Assembly (NCBI GenBank): GCA_001247695.2
Contig: LGRX02035431.1
Coordinates: 1 to 64,000, forward strand
Length of the DNA stretch: 64,000 nt
Direction: 5' to 3'
Source of the DNA: Cymbomonas tetramitiformis
Lineage: Eukaryota > Chlorophyta > Pyramimonadophyceae > Pyramimonadales > Pyramimonadaceae
Part shown: one piece after another, positions 12,828 through 25,200 of the stretch
How positions within the stretch are numbered: the stretch's first letter is position 1
Layout of the letters: each line of letters begins with the position of its first letter
Program-made: the position numbers and the translations under genes
The notes under the pieces: model-generated
The model's input: the letters and a program-made list of their open reading frames with translations, nothing else
Told to the model about the DNA's origin: nothing
Database searches by the model: none

Positions 12828-14830
12828 CGTGAATACCACAAGTGGCGGCTGCGCCTTGAGCTTTCCTTCAAAAGTTGAGATTTTTCCTGACCCAGAGAAA
12901 GCCTTCGCTTGTCCCCAACGCAAGTCCCCATCGCATGAAGATGATGGATGATTCAACAGGTGAACAGGATTGAGGATACAGGATTACTGTGACACTGTAC
13001 AGGTAGCAGCGCAGGTAGCACACGCAGTTGAGTTATCATCCCGATCAGCAGTTAACGTCCAGTCGTGAACACGTGAGTACTGAGTGTCATTCGATTGTCA
13101 TGTCATGTCATGTCATGCCATGTCATTGTCATATCATGTCACGTGAGTAGCTCTATCATGAATCATCGATCGACGATCATGCGCTCATAGATTCGCTCAT
13201 CGGTCGATCCGAGTCGGCGATCCGTTTATTGGTCGATCCGGGCCGTTTATACTTAACACTTAACAAGCGAAGGTTTTATACATGTTTCCTTTCGTTTGGG
13301 AACGCTTGACGCACACAATAGACAATTACAGCTTCAACACTTGTCACAGCCTGTTGTGGTGCCGCGCCCTTGAGCTACCTCATTCACTGTTTGCCGATAC
13401 TCGTCTGTCGAGCATTTCGGTTACTGCAAACTATCATTCGGGCTTGAATCTGCACTACCTATTAAATTGTTTTCTGCATACGGAATAGCATTTCCTTCAC
13501 GTGTACCACATGTAGCATATGACGCAACTTGCTGCTCACTCGATGGTGCACGCGTTTGGAGCAAGCTTTCCTTGACGACAGCTTTTCACATATAGTTTTC
13601 CACCGTCACCAGCGAGACGGACCAGACGACCGCTTCACTGTGACACACAAGTGTATCATTGAGGCTGCTTGCTGAATCCAAGGAGATTTGCCTTCAAAAC
13701 CTTGCCAGACCTTCCTGGTAGAGGATCTTCAAGCACGCCAGTTGAATCGACTCACCTTGCGCGTCTCACCGTCGCCTCTCCCGCGCATAATGAACCGATC
13801 TCCGGAGGGTCCAACCTGAATGGCCACTAAGCGTGTGAATCCAGCCTCATCCGGGCATGTTCGGGACGAAAGGGATTCTCACACCCCAACAGGCGCGCCA
13901 TCAGAAGTCCAGGGAGTATGGCCGCACCGGCTCTGGAAGGTCAAAGCTCGAGAGGGAGCACTCAGACCTCAACAAAGTGCGGCCCCGCCGTCCCATCTTG
14001 CTCTCATTGCCACGTTCTCGCTGCGACAGCCAATCACACCTTCAACCGAATACGAGCTTAAGGCACACTACGTGCAACAGCGGACGTTCTGTTCGCTTTG
14101 AACCAAGAAGTTCTTATTCACCTCTCTCCCTTGCGTATCTTAACTTCCCACTGAAGTGATATGCTTCGTTCTCAAGGTAGCCGCGTGTCACTGTAGTGAT
14201 ATACGTTGTTCTCAAGGTAGCCGCGTGGCTGATGAAGTGCTAGGGACTGTAAGCGAGCACCTTGTACAACCCTTTCGATTTATAGCCCGTAAAGGTTGTA
14301 AGTCGCACGCAAGCGATGCCGCGCTGGGGGTCCGGGGGCTTGCCGTGCCTCGATATAGCCTCCGCGGCTCTGGCCCCGGCCCGGTGTGCGTACGGCCAGC
14401 CAACCCGCTTCGCCGAGCGGCTCGAGGGCCTCAATGTTTCTGTCGCTGATTCAGACGTCTTGACACAGGGGGCGCGCTCCTTTGGCTGAGGGTCACGTGA
14501 GCCGGTGCCGGCGGCAGGGACACTGCGCTTGTCGCTTCTGCTTCACGTGGACCTCGCATGAGCCGAGATTGCCGGAGGCGGATATCCCTCCGCCTCCAGC
14601 AGATCCTTCGATTCCGGTACGTGGTGGTCCCCAACGCAGCGTTCGCAACGACTTTTCCCTTCTGCCCGCGTCGCTTTCCCGATTTTCCCGAGTAGGCGTC
14701 GACTTGCCCGAGGTCTTGTGTTTCCCGAGCCTATTCAAACTGAGCTCGGACGCCTGCGCTGCCTCATATTCACCCGATGTGCAAGAGTTTCCTGCGAGCC
14801 CATCGCTGACTTCATCGCCTAAGTGGTCAC
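12828..14830. promoter_or_regulatory. Divergent intergenic region between the IleRS and vWA genes
   Basis: The IleRS start codon is at 12827 on the minus strand, and the first clear coding of the vWA gene lies to the right on the plus strand, so this stretch should hold both promoters. I saw no convincing gene in it. It contains a TGTCA-rich microsatellite at about 13085-13145 and partial repeats of CGGTCGATCCG around 13195-13245. An 18-bp duplication (ATA-GTTCTCAAGGTAGCCGCGTG) lies near 14165-14225. No TATA box can be assigned with confidence. Confidence 0.4.
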
Positions 14831-14930
14831 AGCGCCGTGAGGGCGGGGGCCGGCGCCGCGGAGCGCAGGAGGTGTCTGGGAAGCAGCCGAAGGCGCCGTC
14901 GAGGCAGTCGAAGGTGGTCTCGGAGGAGCC

Positions 14931-15050
14931 CAAGGAGAAGATGCTGCTGCCGGATGACCACCGCACGGCGCACGTGCTGCTCTCTCGCTGGCAGCAGTGG
15001 ATGCATTGCCACGGCGACGACACGGGCACCAAGTCCCACGTGCACGCTAA
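14931..15050 (+). CDS. Exon-like fragment, possible 5' exon of the vWA gene
   Basis: Open frame containing KMLLPDDHRTAHVLLSRW and a WMHCHGDDTG stretch, flanked downstream by donor-like GTGTACGT. Its composition looks coding and it sits where a 5' exon of the vWA / coiled-coil gene would be expected. It does not join in phase to the exon at 16212-16338, so at least one exon between them is missing from my model, or the fragment belongs elsewhere. An in-frame ATG is at 14941. I do not recognise a domain in it. Confidence 0.4.
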
Positions 15051-15984
15051 GTGTACGTCCTTCACCCCCTCTCGCCCCCCCTGCGGCCTACATCGCCACT
15101 CGCCGCCGGGGGAAACGGGCGAGCACGTCACTCTGCCGCCTGGAAGCTGCGAGCTTCCTTCGCTCTACAGCTGTGCTCAGGATCCCCTCAACTCCGGGAC
15201 CCGGCCGGCACGTGACCTGGCCGGCAGACCTGGGAGCTCCGTAGAAGGTGGCTCGCGGTGCGGCGTATTGCAGACGAAATCATCCGATGCAATCGTCACG
15301 TGCTTCGGCACAGGCTCAGTGGAACCACGCTCAGTTCGCTCCTGCTCTCGGCACAGGCTCAGTGGAACCACGCTCAGTTCGCTCCTGCTCTCGGCATGCT
15401 AATTAATGGGAGAAAGCTAAGTGTTTCTGGGGGGTAGCTGGATGTGCGGCGGAGGGACTCTTGCTCGGGCTGTCGAGGGAAAGCCAAAGCCGGTGCCTCC
15501 TGTCAGAAGGGCCCAGAGACGACTTTGTAAGCCCGCGGGGGCCGTTGCCAATGCAAAACCCAACGCCCCACGTTTGGCGACATGCCGGAGGTCGTGTAGG
15601 TGGCGCATCTTCCTGCAAGCCTCTGTGCTGGGAGGCTCCGGTAGTTGCGCGAACGACCTCCCTCACGCAGGCTGACGGAGTGGCAGGGACACCCACTTGT
15701 CCGCAGACTGCAAGGCTTTCTGCCCGAACGGCCACTACGTCATGCCCAATGGGAGACAGACACATGGCGTGTACGAGGTGCGAAGTAGTGCGCTTGGAGG
15801 CCATGCCCTATCGCCTGTTGATCGATAGGGTTTTATGGGATTTGCGGGACCGATAGGGTCTACGGGAGAGAGACCTTACTTCGAGCTCCGACGCAAAGTC
15901 TTTGTCCAACATCTTTGGAAGCCCCTTGCAGCGGCGCAACTCTGCCGAGCCTGTACTCAGCCGAGCTGCGGCGCCTCGAGTCAC

Positions 15985-16135
15985 CGCCACGCGTGTCACT
16001 GTAGGTGTTACTCGCTGTCTGCCCAGTCGAGTCACCGCCGCGCGTGTCACTGTAGGTGTTACTCGCTGTCTGCCCAGTCGAGTCACCGCCGCGCGTGTCA
16101 CTGTAGGTGTTACTCGCTGTCTGCCCAGTGCTATC
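15985..16135. repeat. ~54-bp minisatellite, 3 copies
   Basis: Three copies of a unit with GAGTCACCGCC, GCGTGTCACTGTAGGTGTTA and CTCGCTGTCTGCCCAGT, immediately upstream of the exon at 16212-16338 and probably in an intron of the vWA gene. Confidence 0.85.
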
Positions 16136-16211
16136 TTGGTCCGTGTCTAGGTTTCTTTCTAGCATTTGTGCTACACATGTGAAGGGCAATGGGAGGGGGC
16201 AATGGGCACAG

Positions 16212-19200
16212 GGCACGTACCGTGAGCTGCTGGACGACATGGAGGCGCTGAGAGTTCGGCTGGAGAGCGTGGAGGATCCGGACTGCCACGTGCAGAATGT
16301 GTGCATCCGCTGCGGCGGCAAGTGCTTCCCTGGGGCAGGTGGGCTCGGCCGCCTCAGCGCCCGGTCCATCACATCGTAGGGCAAAAAAACTCAACGGTGG
16401 TCCTTGTCAAACTGAATGGTCGGGCGCCTCCTCCACAACTCGGCCTTGCCGTCTTCGCCCTCTCAGTGCGGTACTTGAACGCAGGGCGAGGCGAGACCCT
16501 GATCAGAGCAGTCGGGGAAGCCCACTCAAATGCTGCGCAATACTGCTCGTCGACACACGCACGTCCGCTTTCTTCAAAGCAGAGAGAAATCGCAATCGCA
16601 GGCCCTTCTTCTCACCTCTAAAAGTGCTCACATACTCGTATTCTCGCGCACCCCGCGACTTGGTTGGTGTTCTGGCCGACGCGTGTCCCACAAGCCGTGT
16701 TCTGCCGAAGGCGGAGGGGAGCAGCGCTATTGGCTGAGGGCAGCAGGATGCGGAAGGCGCTCTTGGGTTGAGGGTCCAGCTCGGGGTGTGGGGGAATGCG
16801 GATTCAAGATGAGCTGCCTTTGTGCGCCAACTGTACACTTTGCTCGGTGTGCGCAAACCCCTGTGCGGCGCCTCCGCGCAAGGCCCAGGTGCTCCCCGCC
16901 GCCCCGCCCATCGCTTCCTTCAGCAACCTGACATCCTCCATGCGGCCTGCTAGAGGACCGGTGGAGCTGGATTGGCCCGAGAGGCTAGCGCCCGTCAATG
17001 CACTCTGGGACGGGATGCATGCGCCATCCAACTTCGAATCCAAGGTCTATATTCGTGGCGGAGGGGGGGCCAACCGCCAGCTCACCAGCCCATGCATTGC
17101 TGTGGCGTCTGTGCACTTAGGACACGAAACTGAAAGCATGGCTTCACCTCAGTACCTTGTCCGGGCCGGTCCCGAGGGGCGCCTCCCAGCAGTCGCAACA
17201 CCCTAATTTAGCCCTACATGTTTCCCACCTCACCTCTGACACCTTCCTACAACCTGCCCCAGTTAGATCGCCAACAGTTTTCTGTGAGCGGAGGCTGATC
17301 CGATTCTTGCGACAGCCCGGTGAGCATACATACAAACGCGGAATTTGTTCGGGCGCAGTAGCCGCCCCTGATTTGAAAACCTCCGCGATCTGCGGCACAT
17401 GTCGCGCGGCGCACAGGGGGTGGAGGCCATCTGCAACAAGTGCATGCAGTCCAGCTACGTCATGGACGAGGTGTCGTACGAGCTGGAGCTTCCCACGTTT
17501 CAGGCCCCCCCGAAGGAGCCCCTCCCAGCAAACCTTGTGCTCCCCGAGGAACCACACATCACCCCCTTCAGGGCCCCCCCAGGGGACCCTCTGCCCCCCA
17601 AAAAGGCGCGGTATAAGCTACCCGAGGCCCCCGTCATACCCTTCCAATCCTTTGAGACCAAGCAGCTGCCCGCGCCCCTCTGGCTCCCCTATCTGCAGCC
17701 CTTCAAGTGCCCCCTAGGTGAGCGCCCCCTCCTGGCACTTCACTGCCTGGCGCCCGGCATCGCATGACGTGGCGTGATGCGCACGCTGTTTCGCCGTGAT
17801 ATGGCGTAGCATGATGTATCACCTGCCTCGCCATGAGGTGACGTAGCGCACCGCGGTCCGTTGATTCATGAGGGCTCTCAATCCAGCAGTGCACATTGCG
17901 ACGCCGCGTTGCTGCGGGAATTGCAGTTTCCATGGACGCTCGCTGCGGGGAGCGGGGAGCACCTCGGTCCGTTGATTCATGAGGGCTCTCAATCCAGCAG
18001 TGCACATTGCGACGCCGCGTTGCTGCGGGAATTGCAGTTTCCATGGACGCTCGCTGCGGGGAGCAGGGAGCACCTCGGCCTATCAGACGCCCGGAGGTCC
18101 CCCTCATGCGGCAAGCCGGATGGGATGGGGGTGGTATAGGGCCTTTTCCGGACATGCCCCGGGCACCCGAGATGCAGGAGGTGCACTTCGACGAGGTGTT
18201 CGTGCCGCCCCTGAAGCAGCCGGAACCGCTGCTGAAGCCGGCGCGGCCCCAAATGCCCCCCGCGCCGATGCCAGTGCCCCTGCGGCCGCAGCCCATCGGC
18301 TACGTGGAGGCTCACCGGCCGCTCTTCGTTGTGGACATCAGCAATACTATGAACTTTGACGGTCGCCTCGACATGCTCATCGAGCTCTTCGAGGCGCTGC
18401 TCGGCCCGAAGGGCGAAGTCGCGCAGTACACGGAGGCCTTTGGTCTCATTCTCTTCAACGCTCAGGTCTGCCGCTGCCCCGTCCCCCGTCCCTCCAAGGG
18501 GTCACTCATCGGTGGGATGCTCTCATCGCAGCCCCTACATGCTCTCATCGCAGCCCCCTACATGCTCTCGCCCGCAGCCCCTACATGCTCTCTCGCAGCC
18601 CCTGCATGCTCTCATCATAGCCCCCTACATGCTCTCATCGCAGCCCCCTACATGCTCTCATCGCAGCCCCCACATGCTCTCATCGCAGCCCCTTACATAC
18701 TCTCATCGCAGCCCCTACATGCTCTCATCGCAGCCCCCTACATGCAGTCTCATCGCAGCCCCCTACATGCTCTCATCGCAGCCCCTTACATGCTCTCATC
18801 GCAGCCCCCTACTTGCTCTCATCGCAGCCCCCTACATCACTCTCCCATAGCAGCCCCTTACATGCTCTCACCGCAGCCCCTACATGATCTCATCGTAGCC
18901 CCCTACATGATCTCATCGCAGCCCCCTACATGCTCTCATGCACCCCTACATGCTCTCATCGCACCCCCCTACATGCTCTCCACCGCTCAGGCCCATTGCG
19001 TCTGCCCTCTCCTGCCCCATCCCACCTCCAATCCCTGCGGTCCCTCGCCCTCCCTGCCTCTACCCGCCCTCGACGCCGCCCCTCCCATGCGCCTCTCATC
19101 GGGGCCGGGTGCGCATCCACCATGCAGGTGACGCCGCAGTCGGTGGCGATGAACTGGACGTCGCGCGCCAGCTGTCACCACGCCCTCCAGAGTATTGTCA

Positions 19201-22200
19201 AGATCAAGGCGGAGTACACCACCTCCCTGCACAAGGGCATGCTGGCGGCGTATCAGCAGGCAAGGCCGCCTCCCCGAGCTCCCTGTGCCAGTCAACTGAG
19301 CGGGTGCGGCCTCTGCGCCTTCATTCAGCCCTCCAGGCAGTTGCTCCGATTTCGAAGCCTCTCTCCACGCATCCGCGTTACGGTCTCGAGGGACAAACAC
19401 AGGACCTGTGTGCCTCTACCTCGACGAGTCCCACCTTCCCCAGTGCCTTCAGTCTTTCACGTCCTTTCACAGATTGTGCTCGGGGGAGAGGGGGGGAGGG
19501 CGCATATGCTGGGATATGCCCTAGCATGGTGGTTTGGGGTGGTGATAGGAGGCGAGTAGGGCACCAGACGGGGAGGGTCGGGCAGTTCGCAGGAAGTGGC
19601 ATACGTTACGTCTCGGGCATCGCAAGAGACGGGGTGCATCAAGAGATGATGAACGTCATCCGCTGCCCAGTGCTGACTTGTTGCGCTGACGTGGCGTCTC
19701 CTGGCTTCTGTGACCGTCGCGTGACAGGTCAAGGAAGGAACCGTTCTGGCTCCCCCCGCGACGTCCCCGGACTTTCCGAGCAGCATGGGCTCGCCAACAC
19801 CCGCAAGGTCCCCGGGCAAATCCGCGGCCGCCTCGTCCCCCCCGTGTGCCTCCCCGAACAACCCCTTCGCCTTGGTCCGCACCCCTCCGCAGCGCCCGCA
19901 ATCCGCCAGCGCGCTGTCCCGCACCCCCGCGCTCCAGGGCAAGCGGACCCTGGACCCCATCGCGCCCCTCGACGCCGACTCGGTGTCCCCACCACGCACC
20001 AGACCGAGGCCTCAGCAAGTGCAATTCCACACCCCTGGCGATGCTCCCGCCCTTCGCAACGCCGCTTCCCCCGGGGGCCCCCAACCGCAGCGCGCCTCCG
20101 CGTTAAACCCTAGCCCGAGGACCCCCATGGAAGGTTCCCCGGGGACCGCCTCCCCGGGACCGAGATCCTCGCCACAGCGCCCGCAGTCAGCTTCGCGGCC
20201 GCAATCGGCTCGCAAGCAACGGGTCCACCCTGACGCCATCTACATCATTTCGGACGGTGAGGTGGTGGACAGCTCCAACGTGCGCAACCTCATCGAGAGC
20301 ATGCACGGCACGGAGCATTCCGTGCCGGTGCACTGTGTTGGGATGCTGCCCAAAGACAAGATGTCCGAGGGCTTTCTGCAGCTGCTGGCCGACATCACCG
20401 GCGGGTCTTACTGCGAGTACGGGTTTCCACCGCAGTTTGACCGGCTGGGGATGGTGCGCCGCGCGTCGCCAGTCGGTGTGCTGGAGGCCGGGGACGCGCT
20501 GGACGAGGCGGATGATGCCGGCACCGGCGCGAAGCCCTTGCAGCAGCACCCAGCTGGGTACCACGAGGTGTGGGATGCAGATTTCGACAGCCGCGCTGAC
20601 TCGTGGGTGAGGAAGCAGCTGCACCGTCGCCGAACAGAGCAGTTGAAGCAGCGAGGCTTGGTGCCGTGCGCCACATTGCTGGAGGAGCTGCGGCCGCTGT
20701 TCCAGGAGGAGATGGTCGAGCCGGTGCTGCAGAAGAAGACCATACAGATGGTGGAGGCCCATCGCGCCTACAAGGTGCGCTGTCTTCTGATCTCCCAGAT
20801 AAATGGCGATCCAACGGGGCAATAGCACTCAATCCGACGGGCCAACAGCCACTGGCGTTTGCCGCTCCCTCAATCCGACGGGCCAAACAGCCACTGGCGC
20901 TTGCTGCTCCCTCAATCCGACGGGCCAAACAGCCACTGGCGCTTGCTCCTCTGATCCTGTTAAGTTGCAGCCGGTGGGGACGACACTGGTTTCTGCAGAC
21001 TCGGATCTGCTGCTGCCGGTGCCGGGGGGGGTGGGGAACTCGAAACGGATTCTCAATGGCATTCCCCCCCCCTGACTGCACCCCCGTAGTAGTCATCCCG
21101 ACCCGCTCTGCTTGATATCAGGTGTACAGGTAAAAGTGCGACCAGAAGAAAAGTCCCTGCATGATGCCTCACAGTGTACTTAGATATCTGTGAGGTGCCC
21201 TCTGCTTCAGCGTGACGGCCCGTGACGGTTCGAGGCCATTTGCACCACTGTGAGGAGACTCAAGACAGTATATGACAGTCTGGCGCGGCCAAAGCTGGAG
21301 TCCCGGAGTCATATCTGAAGCCACTAGAGTCGCGCTGCACTCCACTTTGCACGTGCCGTGCGTCTGGGCAGCGAACGGTAACGGAGGTGGAGTTTCCGAT
21401 GGCGCCGGCGCAGGAGGAAGTGGAGCGGGTGCGGGTAGCGAACAAGTCCCTGGTGGAGAACGCGCGGGCGGAGTACATGGAGCGCGAAAAGTACGCCACG
21501 CAGGACACCATCTACGAGAACTCCAAGCTGATGGAGGCGTACGGCGAGGCGTACAAGAAGTGGACGGCGCTGCACGACGACTACGATGCGAAGCTGAGCC
21601 GGCTGAACCAGGAGCACGAAGTGGAGGCCAAGGCAGTAATGGTTCTGCAGGGCATCATGGACTCGGAGGAGACCTTCGCTCAGGCCTTCAAGCGCCACCA
21701 GGTGATCCCCTACCCCTTCCCTCCGTGCCCAGACCGTCAAGCGTCACCAGATGCGCACCTTACCCCTGGGCCCCTCGCCCAGGTCCCCATCACCTAGACC
21801 TTATCGTCCTCTTACCCCGCCCCCTCCTCACAGGGGCCGGTTTTATCACCAACTGCTCCACCCTTCGCCCCACTGCTCACGGGCAGTTTGTCACCAACTG
21901 CTCCCCTTGTCCCGCCCCCTCCTCACCGAGGCCGTTTTGTCACCAGCTGCTCCCCTTGTCCCTGCCCCCCTGCTCACGAGACGTTTTGTCACCAGCTGTT
22001 ACCCTTGTCCCCGCCCCCTCCTCACAGGCCGGCTTGTCTGCGGCTCCCCGCCCGCCCCCACTCCTCACCGAGGCCGTTTGTCTGGCTCGCCCCTTGTCCC
22101 CGCCCCCCTCGTCACCGGGGCCGTTTTGTCACCAACTGCTCCCCTTGTCCCTGCCCCCCTCCTCACCAGACGACATCTGCTGTTCCCCTCTTACCCGCCC

Positions 22201-25200
22201 CCTCCTCCCCGTGGCCGTTTGTCCACCAGCTGCCCCCCTTGTCCCCACCCCTCCTCACCCAGGCCGCCAAGAGGAGAGCAAGCGCAGCTTGCTAGCAAGC
22301 TCCACCGCTTTCACTGGCCGACAGGCTTGTGAGTTGATCCTGGCCGGGGCGCGAGCGGGTGGCAGGCGCCCCCTTCACCCTTGAGGCCCTGAGATCCTGC
22401 GGGAGGAGGGGTGGGGAGAGGGGGGGGAGGGCAGCGCGAGGCGCTGACGAATGCGGCCAGCCTGAAGCTCCACCAAGACATGAAGAACTGCGCCACTGCG
22501 TGCGCGGAGCACATGCAGCACCACGACGAGGAGATCGACCTCGCGATGCTGCACCAGTGCGGCCCCGGGCGCAGCAACCTCACGAGGCACGAGGCGGCGT
22601 GGCGGGAAGCGCTGAAGAAGCGCCTGATGATGGTGGAGCAGATGCACGAGAAATACCTGAAAGGCGCGACGCAGCTGCTCACGGCTGGGCGCGAGGCGCA
22701 CATCCAGCACGAGGACGAGGTGAAGGAGCACAATCTGAAGGGCGCGCTGAGCTTCCAGGAGACCTGCCTGGAGCTCGAGGCGGCGTGCCATAACACCGCG
22801 GAGATTGGTGAGCACCTCAAAGATGCTGACTTGAAATCGAAGGGCGGCAAGGTCAAGAACATCCTCCCGGTGGTCGCCAAGCTCCGCCTGCAGCTGGACC
22901 AGGTGCGCCGGCGGGTCCCAGGAGGCGCTCTCCACGCTCCGTCTGATCGCCACGTGGGCTCCGTCTGAGCGCCACGTGGGCTCCGCGGAGGCTGGCCTGC
23001 CGTGGTGTTTGCCTCTGGCTTCTGACGGGGAATTGGCAGCTTTCAGACTCGGGGGAGGGGGAGGGGGGGCATGCCGCAGGATCGTACAAAGCGAGACAAG
23101 GAGAGCGAGAAGTGGAGACTGGTTGTGAGGAATCCGGGACAGGTGTTCGAGCAATGGCGGGTGTACGGCCGAGTCAAGGGGGAGTGGAAGCTCGGGCTCG
23201 AGCCGGACCCTGCTGATGTTGCGAAGATCCGTGGGGAGACGGGCAGCAAGGGGGGGGCGCCGGCGCCAAAAGCGAGGCGGGCGTCGAAGGCGTCCCCTCT
23301 GAAGGCCGCAGCCCGGCCAGAGGCATCCCGGGAGCCCGCGCAGGCTGCGGGCGAGGGCGAGGCGGCCGCGGGCGGTGACGTGCCGGAGACGCCGGAGGGA
23401 GGCAAAGGGGCAGGGGCACGAAAGAGGGCCCTGTCGCCGAAGAAGAAGAAGAAGACGGCAAAGGGCGCCGAGGCTGGCGGGGCGGTGTTTGACGAGGCGG
23501 AGTGGGTGCGGGAATGCGAGAGAGTGAAAGCCAAGAACCGCCAGGCGGAGATCACGGCGAAGAAGACATATGAAGCGAACGTGAAGGCGCTGATGCAGAC
23601 TCACAGGTGCGCCACTAGCCTTCTTGCAGCGTTTGGCTCTTTTCCGGTTGGGGCCGGCGGGGGCAGGGCTGCGCTCCCGACACGTCAGCTCTGGAGGGGC
23701 AGGGCTGCGCTCCCGCCACGTCAGTTCTGGAGGGGAATATGTGCGTCGGACACTTGCGTACAAGTCAACGGGAGCTGCGGCGCTTGAAGGATGCGGCGTG
23801 GCAGCGGGAGATGAGTGAGTCGGATCGCAGCAGTCAGCCCTCGTCTAGGGGAGCTGCGGCGCTTGAAGGATGCGGCGTGGCAGCGGGAGATGAGCGAGTC
23901 GGATCGCAGCAGTTGGCCCTCGTCTAGGGGAGCTGCGGCGCTTGAAGGATGCGGCGTGGCAGCGGGAGATGAGTGAGTCGGATCGCAGCAGTCAGCCCTC
24001 GTCTAGGGGAGCTGCGGCGCTTGAAGGATGCGGCGTGGCAGCGGGAGATGAGCGAGTCGGATCGCAGCAGTTGGCCCTCGTCTAGGGGAGCTGCGGCGCT
24101 TGAAGGATGCGGCGTGGCAGCGGGAGATGAGCGAGTCGGATCGCAGCAGTCGGCCCTCGTCTAGGGGAGCTGCACGACACAGCCGACTGCCTCAGAGTGG
24201 CGCCGTCCAAAAATGCTCTCGGAGGATGTTTTGACTTATAGAAGGGGCAAGTCGGACCCTGTTTCCAACTTGATCTGCCATTCACATTTCAGATTTGCCA
24301 ATGAGCTCTCCTCACTTTGTGGCACCGTAGATATCATACCAGAATCTATGGGCACCGTAGATTGGCCCAGTTGGCCGCACAGTGGGCATATCACACCTGC
24401 GTCTCACCCCATGTGTCTCAGACGAGCGGGGGGGATGAGGATTGGGGGAGGGGTGGCTCCTGATGACGACGGTACGCTGATTTGTCACGCAGGCAGCTGT
24501 GTGATGGGATGGTAGAGGAGCACCGGTCGCGGGTGAAGATGATCGAGGACCGGAACCAGAAGGCGGAGGATGCGGCGCGGGAGAAGTGGGAGCGGGAGTG
24601 CGAGCGGCTGCAGCTGGAGCAGAAGCAGAAGGTGGCGCAGGAGCGCTACGCGAGGGAGCTGGAGCGCCACATGCAGGAGAAGCGGCGACGGGAGGCGGAG
24701 GCGACGAAGGCGGCGGACCTGCGCGCGCAGCGGGATGCGAACCGCCTCGCGGAGGAACGCGGGAAGTACGAGCAGGCGCAGCAGGAGCTCATCCGCTTTT
24801 TTGAGTTTACCAAGGTGGCAGGGCACCTCACGCCCGTGACGCACGGAGTTGAGATCGTGGGTTTGTGGCAGAGGGCTTTCAGTGACAGGCCTCGCTGATG
24901 TCCCGCAGAATTTGTGAATCTCCCGAGTCAAGCAAGCAAGGTCTGGACAGTGGGCAGAGCAATGTAGGGGCCACAGCTCGTCTCGCGCCTACAAGTTTAT
25001 GGCTGCTGCTTTGGAGGATTCAATTTCCATGTGATGCTGCGCGGCACTCGAGGGCTAATCTCATGTAGCAGAGAAAGTGGCGCGGATGGCGTGTGCCGCG
25101 TGGACGGCGGGGATGGCTTGTGCCGCGTGGACGGCGGGGATGGCTTGTGCCGCGTGGACGGCGGGGATGGCGTGTGCCGCGTGGACGGCGGGATGGCGTG

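Noticed and set aside
24909..24940. Short exon (FVNLPSQASK) in the vWA gene
   Set aside because: It has an acceptor-like CGCAG and donor-like AAGGTC, but including it puts a stop in frame, while skipping it keeps phase with 26228-26336.
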